DNA of 64,000 nucleotides, taken from Hemibagrus wyckioides (lineage: Eukaryota; Chordata; Actinopteri; Siluriformes; Bagridae). The notes under the pieces were generated by a model. That model was not told the DNA's origin. It ran no database searches and saw only the letters and a list, made by a program, of their open reading frames with translations. Each line of letters opens with the position of its first letter. Positions within the stretch are counted from its first letter, which is position 1. Positions 1 through 12,902 of the stretch are shown one piece after another. The position numbers and the translations under genes are program-made. The DNA lies in NCBI RefSeq assembly GCF_019097595.1, contig NC_080714.1, forward strand, positions 8,077,759-8,141,758, given 5' to 3'.

Positions 1-959
1 AGAGCAGTAACATGTTATGGAGCAAGTGTACTAGCTTAATTGGGAGATTGCTGTGGAAAGAGGAAGAAACGCTGCGACAGGGTCTCTCCAGCGAACTAAG
101 CACACCAGGCACTTTCTTTTGAGTAAGTCTGCAACCAAATCAAGCTAACGACACTCCGAAAAAGATGAATAAGAAAATGCACGCGTTCCTTCAAAGTGCT
201 GACGGAAATGATGTGACTTTGCTGCAATCTGGACCCATTTCTTGTGCGTTCCCATGTGTGTGCTGTCATTCATCAAATAAACAGCAGTGTGCCATCCAGC
301 AGTGACTTAGCCTGCTACTTAATTAGCTTGGTAATTTAATGGAGATTATATATGCGCAGCAGGAAATTCTTCTAAGTGCTGAAAACTTCAGTTCGAAAAT
401 CACCCTTGATGTTATTTGGATATGGTTCATAGCTAGGAAAATCTTGAGTGAAGCAACAAATTCTTGTGTGAGTCTGTTATCGAGAGTCACTTGTGGATGT
501 CATGCCCACGAAATTGCGATACGCTACTGATTTTGTGCAGGTTTCCACAGGTTCTGACCCCAAATGTGTCCATTTTTAAGAGAAAAATCATTCAAGAAAG
601 TGGATTTCAACATCAGCATTAACCTTTATTTTACAGAAATGGGATAATGTCATTGTCTATTCTGTGTCTCTTAGTTTAGTTAAAATCGTTAATAATAATT
701 TCTGGTGAATTCATTTCTAAACCTTTGACACAACAGTGAATTAAAAATGAGCTGCCTTCTTGAACCAATTTTTGAAAGATGTGTGTAAGGTTTACAATTT
801 ATTTCTAAAGCAACAGCTGGATGAAAAATTAAAGGGGAAAAAAAATCTACTCTTAACATAGTAAGGTGAAGTTTAAGAACAGCTACAACACACTTCAGTT
901 CCCTGAAACAGTACTAAAGGGATGAATACAAATCTTCCAGAAGATTCCCTTAGCTGGTG
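1..959. other. Non-coding, nothing recognised
   Basis: AT-rich single-copy-looking sequence with stops in all frames. I see no exon, repeat or RNA gene in it. Confidence 0.5.
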
Positions 960-1135
960 TTATAATGATGGTGGTAGAGAGTGCTGTATAACACTCTGCT
1001 CCAAAATCTCCCATAGGTGTTCATTTGGGTTGAGAACCGCTGGCTGGGAAGGAAATAACATATGATTTACCTCAATTTCCTTCTCATTAAACTATTCAGA
1101 GAGCCCAGATTCCAACAGCACAACAGAGCCAACAG
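960..1135 (-). mobile_element. Degenerate Tc1-like transposon fragment
   Basis: The stretch around 1000-1130 (caaaatctcccataggtgtt, later acataacatatgattyac-like and cacaacagagcc) resembles reverse-strand transposase sequence of teleost Tc1 elements. No terminal repeats or open frame remain. The family is recalled from memory, so the call is tentative. Confidence 0.4.
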
Positions 1136-1540
1136 TGTAACCTTTACATAGCGTATATCTGTGTAGATTTTGCTTGATTTTAGTTAAAGCCCCACGCTAA
1201 CTGATTACAGTTGAAGCGTCACACTACGATGAAGCTTAACATTTGTTTTGCAAATGTCAATAAGGAGTGGTTTGATTTTTTATTACTAGTCTGCTGGGTG
1301 ACAAATATGTTAGATCTGCTTGCTCCTAGTGGCTGGGACTCTGATTTTTCCACCTCTGTGTATATAATGCATTCAACAAAAGGTAGTTGTTTGTAATTCC
1401 TGACCTCCAACCTGTAAAACCAGAAGAAAACCCCATCAGGCTGTCTACAGGGTAATTGGGATGGGACTTCAAGTTCAGCATCAGCAGTAAACAAAAAAGC
1501 AAACAAACGAGATGTTTTGCTGAATATACAAAAAAAAACC

Positions 1541-1633
1541 AACAATACAATACAATACAGTACAATACAATACAATACAATACAATACAATACAATACAA
1601 TACAATACAATACAATACAATACAATACAATAT
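1541..1633. repeat. (AATAC)n pentanucleotide microsatellite
   Basis: About 18 tandem copies of a 5-bp unit with one interruption (cagtacaa near 1559). Five is prime to three, so all frames stay open through the array and spell CIVLY-type or IQYNT-type repeats; these are not proteins. The array ends just before a SINE insertion. Confidence 0.95.
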
Positions 1634-1636
1634 ATT

Positions 1637-2002
1637 ATTTCCATGTAACAGGCAGCACAGTGGCTTAGTGCTTAGCACTGTTGCCTCACAGCAAGAAGGT
1701 CCTGGGTTTGAATCCCAGGTTTGAACAGGCAGGGTCCTTTCTGTGTGGAGTTTGCATGTTCTCCCCGTGCCTGTGTGGGTTTACTCCAGGTACTCTGGTT
1801 TCCTCCCACAGCCCAAAAACATGTACATTAGGTTGATTGGTGATTCTAAATTGCCCATAGGAGTGTGTGTTTGTGGTTGTCTGTCTATATGTGGCCCTGT
1901 GATGGACTGGTGTACCCCTGCCTTTTGCCCAATGTGTGCTGGGATCCAGCAATTAGGAATAAAGAGGGTATAGACAATGGATGGATGGATTTCCATGTAA
2001 CA
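1637..2002 (+). mobile_element. tRNA-derived SINE, mermaid/DANA type, with perfect target-site duplication
   Basis: The element runs 1651-1988, from ggcagcacagtggcttag to an (ATGG)n tail. Its head carries pol III-type boxes: A-box-like tggcttagtgctt and B-box-like gggtttgaatccc. The body has the tggagtttgcatgttctcc and tttcctcccacag blocks typical of this teleost SINE family. A 14-bp sequence, atttccatgtaaca, lies immediately on both sides (1637-1650 and 1989-2002), which is direct evidence of LINE-mediated insertion. It looks like one of the younger SINE copies in the window. Confidence 0.85.
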
Positions 2003-2183
2003 TTGATGTACAGGTCACAGTCCATGTTTTTTTCCACTTAGTAGCTTCAGTGCACAGTGGTCACAAGGTCCATAATGAGCTAGCCTGATTCCTGTCACAT
2101 GATGTTTAAAATAAATAATAAAATAATGTATACCAATGTTGTGTTTTGCATTTTTTTATCATTAGTAAAATTTTTCAAAATTT

Positions 2184-2445
2184 ATTCTGACATCTGACCT
2201 AGCCTTCTGGTGGTCCAGTGGCAGGATCATGTGCTCTCGGGTTCGAGTCCCATGCAGGGAGCTAACCCAGCCTCTGAGGCGCTCAACTCCCAGTGCTGGT
2301 CCCAAGCCTGGACAAAATGGGAGGGTTGTGTCAGGAAGGGCATGCGGGGTAAAAGCCTGTGACAAATCAAAGCATGCGGACAGAACGATCGGCTGTGGAG
2401 AACCTGAACAGGGAGCAGCCGAAAGAACAACATTCTGACACCTGA
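2184..2445 (+). mobile_element. Second tRNA-derived SINE family with near-perfect target-site duplication
   Basis: The head has a tRNA-like promoter (tggtccagtggcagg and gggttcgagtccc). The body (gtgctggtcccaagcctgg, gtgtcaggaagggcatgcgg) and the end (gggagcagccgaaaga) match a widespread teleost SINE different from the mermaid type. Flanks attctgacatctga (2184-2197) and attctgacacctga (2432-2445) are a 14-bp duplication with one mismatch, so this insertion is slightly older than the one at 1637. Confidence 0.8.
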
Positions 2446-3559
2446 ATATATGTGTTGAACTTAAACAGCACTCTTGTCTCATCAGACCCTTATTCATCAA
2501 CTCCTTATATATTCCAATCAACAACATATTTTGCAGTGTGACTTCAGGCAATCATGGGCCTAAAGAGTGCATGAAATAGGGTGAGGCTAAACAATTATTC
2601 ACATGCCACTATGTGTTTCACTAGAATATTAAACTAGAAATGTATAATTTGGCCCTTTTTCTTTTCTGCTGTTAGCAGCACACGTAAGGTTGTTTATCTC
2701 CACAAGAAGGGTCATGTGGCCATCCATACCTGAAGTAAAAGAATCACTACACTCAGTCAGCTGTAAGCGCTCTCTTTAGTCCGCTTGAGTGATTTGAGAT
2801 ATCATATGTACAGCATCTTGCTTGACAGAGAGACATCTATGGATTTATTTTTCAGTCCATTAACAATGTATGGCATAGAAAAGTACAGTAGCACTGAATG
2901 GCAGCTCATGTCCTGGGATTTAGACGGTAGGCTTGCTTTAAAGGGATTATCTAACGATCCATGCTCTTTCTTCATACTATACTACATACTTTTATAACAT
3001 TCTAATAGTGTGTGTGTGTGTGTTATAATCTGTAATTGCATCCCTATGTCGTGTACCAGGCTGTCCTGGTGTCATCACCTCTGCTTGCTTTTCAGCTCCT
3101 CTTTCCTCATAATCTCTTCAACTTCCTTCCCAACTTCCTCTGCTATCCCCTGGATCATTCACCTAAATATTGACTAACGCAATAAGGCCAGGAATAGCAC
3201 AGATACTGTGTTTGGCCATATCGGAGTTCATAGTTTCTTCACCAGCTAGAGGTGAACAGAGCCTGGAGGAGAAAAAGAAAGACATGGTGAAGAGAGGAAG
3301 GACAAAGGAATCTTGTGTCTGTCTGTATTTTCTGATGGATACTCTGCATCACACACACACACACACACGCAGCCAATCATATGTCAGTGGCTTGAGGTGG
3401 TTTCTGCTGTTTGGACAAATTCTTTGTCCTGAGATGCTTTCCTGCTCACCACCATGGTAAAGAGTGATTATTCTTTAAAAGCTGTTATCATAATTTGCCT
3501 GTCAAATGAGCTTTTCCTCTGACCTCTCTCAACAAGGAATCAACGCTGACTCTTAATTT
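2446..3559. other. Non-coding, with short dinucleotide runs
   Basis: No exon recognised. It contains a short (GT)n at about 3008-3022 and a (CA)n at about 3351-3369. Confidence 0.5.
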
Positions 3560-3728
3560 CAGTGTTCTCTGTAAACTCTACAGTATCAGCAGTTTCTGAA
3601 ATACTCAAACCAGTATATCTGGCCCCAACAACACTGCCACTGTCAAAGTCACTCATATTTATTTCTGCATTCGGTTTGATGCGTTGCATGAAACAATAGT
3701 GTTCCTAATAAAGTGGTCAGTGAGTGTA
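3560..3728. mobile_element. Terminal fragment of a non-autonomous DNA transposon
   Basis: It contains cagtttctgaaatactcaaa and ends gttcctaataaagtggtcag followed by tgagtgtaag. The same two blocks occur in the same order in 16280-17153, so both are copies of one dispersed family. The left end is missing. Confidence 0.55.
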
Positions 3729-6080
3729 AGTGTATACAGAGATTGTCATGCAAAGATTTCCTAATAAAGCTTATATGGATTTAAACATTCAGTGAAAATG
3801 TGATATATTTTTAGACTAAGTTATCATACTGTTCAAAATGTTTAACCTTAGCACTATAGCTCTGTCTTCCTGCGTTCATGTAACTCAAACGAATATAGAA
3901 ATACCATTGTGTTTTCAAACGAAACACGCCACTTATTGCCGTTTGTCTTCTGCCGTGTAAAGGTCTCTGGCTTATAAAAGCGCTTTGTTCATGAGTCGAG
4001 CCGATTCACGGCGATGCTTTGCGGTGTCATGGGAGTTAAATGCACTCTCCGCTCTTGAAGGTGTAAATCAAGGACTGGGCTGTGAGTATCAGCACTTCAT
4101 CATCGACTGTTCTTTTCTTAGCCGTGGTCCCTGTAGGACAAAAGGAGTCATGGGGCTGTATTCAGAGTTGAGTATAGCGGGAAGTGATGCTTCAGTCCTG
4201 AAATTGTTCATGTAGTCGATTTCAGGTGGCTGGAGTCTCAGTTACACCTTTTTATCTTTAAATTATTGTGATGATTACAATCAGGACTATTGATATAGCA
4301 ATATATCAACAATAGACAAGACTCTTGCTAGATTCAAAGCTTGCTATTGTCTTGTATCGTATTTTTAAATTGTAATTTTTTGTATTTAATGGTATTACAT
4401 GTATTTATGTTCTTTTTCCTTCCTTCCTAAAGGCATGTTTTTGTTTTTAAAGGTGAGGTAGAGGTGCTATTAATAAAAAAAAAAACAGTGTCTGCCAAAA
4501 ACAGAGGCTTGAATAACCAAGAGAATCAGCTTAAACAGGTCTGCGTTTCTTAATACATATTGTAATAACTTTGGAACCCTGAAGAATATTAAATGACGTA
4601 GACCTGACACTGTGATCACTGTGGTGGTTTGTCCTTTTATATAAGATCATGGGTTTATATATCTGTATACTGCAGCTTGAGCCTTCATATGTGAATCGGT
4701 GGGGAAATGATAAGGCAGCACATTGTGCTGAGGTGTGTTATAGATTAGTCTGTGTAAAAGAAAGGCTCTGCCATGGCGAGGAGTGAGCTGGAGGGCTGCG
4801 AGCGAGAGACTCTCGGTGCCGCAGTAATTGTCTCTCTCTTCCCTTTTGTATGGCAGTGAATGAAATGCCAGGAACGGTGATGCGGCCTGGCCTCCAGGAG
4901 CGTACGCTGTTGTTTTTTTTGTTGTTGTGGCATCACAACATGTCAATTTTTTTAATATACGTTACATGAAAAATACTGTACATGTTTTGCTTCGAGTCAA
5001 ACTAGCTCTGGCAATTTGACACATTTCATTTCCTGTCAGTGGAAAAGCCTTGCATCTGGCATGTTGTTGTACACAACCTTTCCTTTATCGCACTTCTGGG
5101 AAGACAAGTGACTTGTGCACTCTCTCTCTCTCTCTCTCTCTCTCTCTGGAAGAAGATGACAACAGACAACAAATTCCTAAATTGCTTTTCACACAGTTCA
5201 GCAAAATTCTTTATTATAGAAATCTTGTAATTCTCCACATCATTTTTTCCCCACTCCTATTCTCTACTACAGCCTCTTTGCTGGAAATAAATCCAGATTT
5301 TCAAATATTAGCCTCATTATGTAAATTTGTACAATGCAAAAAATGTTCTGGCTGTTTATCAAGGTCATTTTATCTAGAACCTTCCAGTGAGAGAAGAATT
5401 TGGGGTCTGGATTAAATTCATTCAGTTCATGTGACCAAACAAGTAAACAAACTAGAAACTTTAAAAAGTCAATAATTAACTAAATTTAATATTTTATCTG
5501 TTTTCAGATATGTATTAATATGAAGTAAGTACAGTGTTAAGTTAGAACCAAGGGCATGAGAAGTTTGCCCAAAGCACACACCTATCTGTATGAGCATAAT
5601 TGCAGTCATATGAAATTCTAACAATGTGTAATGTATTCTATTGAATTCTATTCTAAGTGGTTGATAACGACTTTACAAACGCATTAAGAGCGTTAAGAAT
5701 AAAAAATGAAACCGCCCTTTTTCACACCTGCTATTATCATGGGGACTGTATTCTCATTTGCAATATTCAAATGACTTCATTTTAGCATTGCAATTACGCC
5801 TGGAATTCAAATTGCACAGTGAATCCTTGTACAGATCAGCTTTCACCCTGTCAGTGGGGATTTGCATTGTACAAGGTGAGAAAGTGTCTATAATTACACA
5901 GGGTCCCTGAGCAGGGGTTGTTGAGGAGAGGACACTGTCTAATCAGAATACAGATTAACAGTGTTGTGACACTGTGTCCATATGTGAACTCTGGGTCCAC
6001 TCCACACATCCTCAGAATAAATTGATTTGTCGCTTGTGTATTGACTGAAGATTGTTATGTCACTGAAAATGGGAATGAAA
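3729..6080. other. Non-coding stretch
   Basis: No convincing exon. A (CT)n run at about 5119-5148 and short A/T runs are the only structured pieces. Several small open frames (for example 3985-4215) have no splice context or recognisable product. Confidence 0.45.
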
Positions 6081-6254
6081 TAATTAAGCCATGATCATGA
6101 TTTACTAACATGAGGGAATGAGATAACGAAGCTGTGGCTACAATCTAGTAAATTGAAAGTATGAGATACCAAAAGCGTGGGCACAATAATGCCATGGCAA
6201 TATCATGAGGGAACGTGATGACCATCACCAATGAAAGCCAAAAAAAAGATAAAT
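6081..6254. repeat. Degenerate outer copies of the 42-bp minisatellite
   Basis: Decayed relatives of the repeat (ttaagccatgatcatgattt, gagataacgaagctgtggct) lead into the uniform array. They suggest an old array whose centre was later homogenised. Confidence 0.7.
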
Positions 6255-7745
6255 AAGCTATGACCATGACAAAATAAAGCCAAAATGGGATAACTAAGCC
6301 ATGATCATGACCAATTAAAGACAAAAATGGGATAACTAAGCCATGATCATGACCAATTAAAGACAAAAATGGGATAACTAAGACATGATCATGACCAATT
6401 AAAGACAAAAATGGGATAACTAAGACATGATCATGACCAATTAAAGACAAAAATGGGATAACTAAGCCATGATCATGACCAATTAAAGACAAAAATGGGA
6501 TAACTAAGCCATGATCATGACCAATTAAAGACAAAAATGGGATAACTAAGCCATGATCATGACCAATTAAAGACAAAAATGGGATAACTAAGCCATGATC
6601 ATGACCAATTAAAGACAAAAATGGGATAACTAAGCCATGATCATGACCAATTAAAGACAAAAATGGGATAACTAAGACATGATCATGACCAATTAAAGAC
6701 AAAAATGGGATAACTAAGACATGATCATGACCAATTAAAGACAAAAATGGGATAACTAAGACATGATCATGACCAATTAAAGACAAAAATGGGATAACTA
6801 AGCCATGATCATGACCAATTAAAGCCAAAAATGGGATAACTAAGCCATGATCATGACCAATTAAAGACAAAAATGGGATAACTAAGCCATGATCATGACC
6901 AATTAAAGACAAAAATGGGATAACTAAGCCATGATCATGACCAATTAAAGCCAAAAATGGGATAACTAAGACATGATCATGACCAATTAAAGACAAAAAT
7001 GGGATAACTAAGCCATGATCATGACCAATTAAAGACAAAAATGGGATAACTAAGCCATGATCATGACCAATTAAAGACAAAAATGGGATAACTAAGACAT
7101 GATCATGACCAATTAAAGCCAAAAATGGGATAACTAAGCCATGATCATGACCAATTAAAGACAAAAATGGGATAACTAAGCCATGATCATGACCAATTAA
7201 AGCCAAAAATGGGATAACTAAGCCATGATCATGACCAATTAAAGCCAAAAATGGGATAACTAAGCCATGATCATGACCAATTAAAGCCAAAAATGGGATA
7301 ACTAAGCCATGATCATGACCAATTAAAGCCAAAAATGGGATAACTAAGCCATGATCATGACCAATTAAAGCCAAAAATGGGATAACTAAGCCATGATCAT
7401 GACCAATTAAAGCCAAAAATGGGATAACTAAGCCATGATCATGACCAATTAAAGCCAAAAATGGGATAACTAAGCCATGATCATGACCAATTAAAGCCAA
7501 AAATGGGATAACTAAGCCATGATCATGACCAATTAAAGCCAAAAATGGGATAACTAAGACATGATCATGACCAATTAAAGCCAAAAATGGGATAACTAAG
7601 ACATGATCATGACCAATTAAAGACAAAAATGGGATAACTAAGACATGATCATGACCAATTAAAGCCAAAAATGGGATAACTAAGACATGATCATGACCAA
7701 TTAAAGACAAAAATGGGATAACTAAGCCATGGCTATGACCAAGTA
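6255..7745. repeat. 42-bp minisatellite, about 35 near-identical units
   Basis: The unit begins atgggataactaagccatga and ends accaattaaagacaaaa. Two positions vary: taag[c/a]catg and aaag[a/c]cAAA. The aaagcc form dominates about 7085-7620 and the aaagac form dominates the left half, so variants are clustered. Each unit contains the perfect 10-bp palindrome CATGATCATG. Because 42 is a multiple of three, the minus strand stays open for 1.5 kb as a 14-residue repeat, LIGHDHGLVIPFLS with V/G and S/A variants. Confidence 0.97.
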
Positions 7746-8110
7746 AAACAAAAGTTCACAGTGTTTATGCTGAGGCTATTACCTAGTAAAGAGAAATAAC
7801 AAGATAACTTAATAACTAAAGATGACCAAGTAAAAATAGTAAAAAACTAGTAAAAAAAAAAAAGGAAATATACAAGATAACAAAACTTTGGCCATAGGTT
7901 AGTAGCATGAGGAATGAGATAACTAAGCCCTGGCCATGACCATGTATAGTGAAAAATAAGATCAATAATAAAAATAGAGACAATAATCATTAGCCATGAC
8001 CTAATAAAGTGTAAAAATGAGATAACTAAGCCTCGACTATTACCAAGTAAAGTGAAAGAATGAGATAACTAAGCTATGGCTATAGTAAAGTAAAAGGATG
8101 TGATAGCTAG
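7746..8110. repeat. Degenerate right flank of the 42-bp minisatellite
   Basis: Divergent units (gagataactaagcctcgact, taactaagctatggctatag) continue past the uniform array with indels. This mirrors the decayed left flank. Confidence 0.7.
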
Positions 8111-9024
8111 ACCTGGGTTCAGTTCTCCCTTGCCTATTTCAGTTAAAATGTAAACACTAGTAGAGTATAATTATATACTTTATTATACTGTACATAACAT
8201 CTATTTTTCTAGAATAGTTTTTTGCATAAGCCTTTCTGTTTGGAGACACAAAACAATGCTCATGCCTTATTAAGGTGTGTATCATGCCTTATTAAGATGA
8301 AGAATAACTATCTCACTCCCTTGTGCTACAGAGTAATGGCTGTGCATTATTTTTCTTTAATAAATTCCCCAACAGAACTCTGTACTATACAGGTGACCTT
8401 CTAGGGGGAAAAAAAAGGATGGCAGAGCATTTTATCTAGACACCCATGAGTGGTTCGACTCTAAAAGATTCAACTCTTTAAAAGCTAAACACGCCATTGC
8501 TATATTATTCATTCACTCAAGAGCCACACACTGAATTCTGCATTGATTTTTTTTTTTACATTTTTTCCCTTGTCAGCCAAACTTAGTATCTCGAGGCTAT
8601 ACGGACATTAATGCAGCACATTTTTCTTACACAATCCCGAGTGAGCTTCGTCTTCTGTGTTGTGAAATGCATTGGCTGCTGTGTATCTCTCAGATTTATT
8701 TTTCTGTTTATATGTCGGGAGGGAAAAAATACAGTACAACCATATTTCAGTCACTTTCCTAGCGAGAATGCGTTACGTAAAATTGTAGACGACAGCAGGA
8801 GAAACTGTGTCTGAGGCAATAAAGCAAGAGATTTAACTTTCTCGTTTGATCTCGGCAGTGGTCGACGCTAGTCACGTTGAAAAACTTCGGTAACACTTTC
8901 TGTGAAGCCCATAAAACTGTCATAATGCATTATAGGGCAGTTCTTAGTAATATGTAATCATGTGATCCAAACATCACAAGATTTATAACTGATAATGGCT
9001 TGTGAATAATATATAAATGTCTGT
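8111..9024. other. Non-coding, nothing recognised
   Basis: No repeat family or exon recognised; the small open frames show no family resemblance. Confidence 0.45.
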
Positions 9025-9025
9025 A

Positions 9026-9098
<73 letters not shown>
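9025..9098. repeat. (ATT)n trinucleotide microsatellite
   Basis: About 24 uninterrupted ATT units. Flanking sequence to 9975 is AT-rich and non-coding as far as I can see. Confidence 0.97.
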
Positions 9099-9100
<2 letters not shown>

Positions 9101-9975
9101 ATTTGTTAGGGTTTAGAAAAGTGACTAAAATGAGGCATTTGCAGATTTATAATGATTTTTGTGACAAGACTAGAAATAATTAACTTTTTTGTTGTTATAT
9201 TAAATGTGATAAGTAGCTGAAATGTAATGTAACAATTGATGATTATTGTGTTATTTATTTAGAACACGATCACATGATGCATGGTATGGCAATTTTCTAG
9301 AAAATAGACAACACAAATGATTTAGTAGCTGCAATCTTGATAGGGCTATATGACTCCTAATATACGTGATATACATAAACATTACTAGAGGTTTATACAA
9401 ACAATCAACTGACATATAGATGACTTTTATCAGGTTGATATCATTTTAATCATGTCTCATGCACTCATTTGTCATGTGGCTGAAGAACGATACACAAAAT
9501 CATGCAGACGCAGGTCAAGAGCTACAGTTAATGTTCATATCAAACATCAGAATGAAGGAAAACTTGTGATCTTAGTGACTTTAACCAAGGCGTGGCTGTT
9601 GTTCATGGTTTGAGTTTTTCTCGGAGCACATTAACACGAGTGCAACTTATTTCCTGAGTCCAGAAAACAATAAAGAGGCTTATAATTAGATATAGCATAT
9701 AATGCTGACAAATCTGAGGCTGAAGCACTAGTTTGAAAATATACTTGCAATTAACGTTTAGATATCTTTTAGCTTACAAGACAAATAGGACAGAGGAAAA
9801 TGATGATACAGTGAGGAATGCACTTTATCACTAAAATAGAGACGATTGTTATGACATTATTATTATTGAGTCAAGTTAAAGGCACTTATTGAAACAAGTT
9901 TAAATGTTTATTTATTCATGATGGACATGTACAGGTGTTATGTAGCATTATAAACACCAGCAAATATTTCATCAG

Positions 9976-10200
9976 TTATCTTTATTTGTCACATATACAT
10001 TACTGCACAGTGAAATTCTTTCTTCACAAATCCCATCCTTGGGGTTTGGGGTCAGAGCACAGGGTCAGCCATGATACAGAGCCGCTGGAGCAGGTTGGGT
10101 TGAGGGCCTTGCTCAAGGACAGCTTGGTGGTGCTGAGGCTTGAACGCCGATCTTCCAGTCAACGACCCAGCGCCTTAACCACTTGAGCTACCACCGTCCC
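9976..10200 (-). mobile_element. tRNA-derived SINE (minus strand), family B copy 1
   Basis: Read on the minus strand, it starts with a tRNA-like head (ggtagctcaagtggttaagg then a B-box-like gttcaagcc). It ends with a tail containing gaatttcactgtgcagtaat and gtgacaaataaag. Two other copies with the same head, body and tail lie at 28166-28394 and 47502-47740, which defines it as a dispersed family independently of any database. Confidence 0.8.
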
Positions 10201-11569
10201 CATCAGCCTTCACATTAAATTGCTGGGATCCGGTTTCCTTCAAAACGTATTAAACGATGCATAGATATTTTGTTAATGCATTATGTCAACCATGACACAC
10301 AAATGGGTGGAATTTGTTGATTTTGCAAGTGCCTGGCCCCCTTAATTGCTTCTAGTAGTTTTGTTTATGCTGTAAGGATGTGATAAAGAATATTACTTCT
10401 TGTTTATCAGCAGATTCATTAAAGGCTAAGCATTTAAGACCTACTGGATCTGAAGTAATAATGGACTAATTGTCTCATGGTATGACTGCCAGGCTTTTCC
10501 TCTCACCTTTTTAGAACTTTAATCATGGGAAGGTCTATTTAATCATGGAAATGATTTTTTGGAAAGCAATATGGTGATATGGTAATATGCTGGGAGTATA
10601 GCTGTTGGCTTTAAACACCAGCTGGCAGCAGATCTCAAGATAACTCACGCCAGACATTTTACACGATGTTCTGTGTCTGGAGAGAGAGAAAGACAGACAG
10701 ACAGGGACGAATGAGGTTTAGCCGAGGAATCAGAGATCAGGGTGACTTTTTTTTGTTTCATTAATTTTCAGTGACAGTTGTAACAGTTACACAAGAGAGT
10801 ACAGTCCAAGTGAAGAGCGTATTAAACAAAATGTGACACAAATTGTAGTGACAGTCACTGAACTAATCAAAAGGACAGGAAAAAGCAGAAAACAGCCCTG
10901 AGATTCAAAATACCAGGACTAGAAATAAGAAAGGGCTCGTAATATTGTATAGTAAAGCAGGCAAGACTTCGCAAAGAGTAACTGGAAACTAGTGTTTATT
11001 CGGTTTCTGAATGAGGAATGGATTGGATTTGGCTATCAAGTGACGTGTATGCTAATTTACTGGTTACCATAGTAATAACATTTATCAGTAAGTGATGCAA
11101 CTAGCATTCAATATAAATGTTCTTGCCACTAAAAGGAAACATTCTTAAGGCATTTCTGCCTTAAACTTTTCACACACCTTTATCTGATCAGCAACATTTA
11201 CATCTCGTTCATGTCGCTATAAGATGCTATATGTGTAAACATAGCATCCTGTCTATCAGATCTTACACACTTGCATCTGTTCCATTGATGGAAACACTTC
11301 TAACTGTATCAAACTCCTGGCCTGGATTTCATACACTTTGGATTAATCCCTCAAGCCCTGCTTCAAGATATCGTACCCTGTTGAGAAAGTTTCACTCTTT
11401 AAACTGATAATAAATCTCTTTTTAATAACAATTATGTAATGCTTATGTCTACACTGCACGGCTATAAATAATTATAATTATATATAATTAGAAACTGGTG
11501 CCAATGGACAAGGATTCACCCTATTTTAAAAGACATAAATGTGTCATGGTGGAGGAGTTTGTCCCTGAG
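10201..11569. other. Non-coding, nothing recognised
   Basis: AT-rich sequence without a supported exon or known repeat. Confidence 0.45.
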
Positions 11570-11705
11570 ATCCTCAATGTCTGGAGTTTCACATGATCTG
11601 TCCATATGAATGCATCCCATCCAGGGTGTATTCCTGCCTCCTGCCCAGTGATACTCAGAATCTGTTACTCTGATCAGGATTGAGTAATCACTGAAGATGA
11701 ATGTA
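11570..11705 (+). mobile_element. 3' fragment of a mermaid-like SINE
   Basis: The block tgcatcccatccagggtgta-ttcctgcc...gatgaatgtatg matches the 3' part and ATGAATG-type tail of fish SINEs. The promoter head is gone. Confidence 0.5.
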
Positions 11706-11962
11706 TGAAGCCATCAGAACCAGCATATAACATCAAGCATAAAGAGAACTGACACCATGCACAAATCTTACGTCTAGAACCGACTCAGTTCTGAATATGT
11801 CGCTTTGTCACTTCACACAAGCGTTTGAGACAAATCTCTTTACACTCGATTTCCTCTTCCTACACTGAGATTTTTTGAACATTCTTGTTTATCTTTTTTT
11901 TTTTTTTCTCCAAGCCATTTCAGGCTTCTGTGATGAAAGGAAAGCAAAAATGATACACTGTA

Positions 11963-12266
11963 ATTCCATCCATCCCTCCATCCGTCCATCCATCCCTCCA
12001 TCCCTCCCTCCATCTCTCCATCCATCCATCCATTCACTTTCTTTACTACTTATCCTAGTAATCCTGGATTGGGTACAAACCTATCACAGGGCACAATCTC
12101 GCTCTCTCTCTCTCACACACACACACACATACAAAAACACACACACCTACACACCCATTCCAGACAAATTACTGATGCCAATCATCTCACCATGCATGTC
12201 TGTGAACTGGGGAAGGAAACCCTAGGACCCAGAGGAAACCCCCGAAGCATGGGGAGAACATGCAAT
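11963..12266 (-). mobile_element. Mermaid/DANA-type SINE, minus strand, with expanded tail and internal CA tract
   Basis: On the minus strand the body gcatgttctccccatgcttc and ggtttcc...tccc is followed by an expanded (ATGG)n tail, seen here as tccatcca/tccctcca at 11967-12034. A (CT)n-(CA)n microsatellite at about 12100-12150 has grown inside the element. The head is truncated near 12266. Confidence 0.75.
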
Positions 12267-12555
12267 TATCATTGTTAAATATATATTTATATTATTATTA
12301 TTATTTGTGGCCCCTGACACCTGATAAACATCTAATTGCTCCAAACAAATCCTAAAATCTACAAATAATTTGTTCTATCCATCATTTTAAATGGATTTTC
12401 TGTGGATAAAGCATCTAGGAACACAAGCAGCACATATAGCTCCTTTTATCTCTGGTGAATTCCAAGTGATTGAATCAGCAGATTCTTTTTACATTGATGC
12501 AGTGCTAACAAGATGTATGCTGTCCTTAATTTCCTGAAAAGGCACACACTGTGTT

Positions 12556-12556
<1 letters not shown>

Positions 12557-12596
<40 letters not shown>
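12557..12596. repeat. (GT)n microsatellite
   Basis: About 18 GT units in otherwise unremarkable non-coding sequence. Confidence 0.95.
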
Positions 12597-12900
12597 ATAT
12601 GTGTGGCTTTACTGTAAATTGGCCCTGGTGTCACTGAGAGTAAGCAATTACTGACAATACACAGTGGTGCCTGACTACAGGAAGGCCAGAGGGACCTCGA
12701 CTAATCTCCAAGTAGTGTTTGTGTGGTTTAAAGAACTGTTTCTGCTCTTCTACTCTGAGATCTATAACAAATCTATGAGGGTGAGAAAAATCTATTTATA
12801 CATACATCTAGCTATAGAGAACCAACATGTACTGCGCTGCTTTAACATTAAACATTAAACATTAAAATATTTTTTACTTATTTGTTTATTTTATTTCAAA

Positions 12901-12902
<2 letters not shown>

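Noticed and set aside
1219..1678. Several CIVLY/IQYNT repeat proteins
   Set aside because: They are translations of the AATAC microsatellite.
6145..7710. 521-residue minus-strand reading frame
   Set aside because: It is the 42-bp minisatellite read in frame. A unit divisible by three without stops stays open automatically; there is no promoter, splice or domain support.
6255..7745. CRISPR-like repeat array
   Set aside because: Units are directly adjacent with no unique spacers, and the genome is vertebrate.
9976..10200. tRNA gene on the minus strand
   Set aside because: A- and B-box-like motifs are present, but three dispersed copies share a long non-tRNA body and tail, so this is a SINE.
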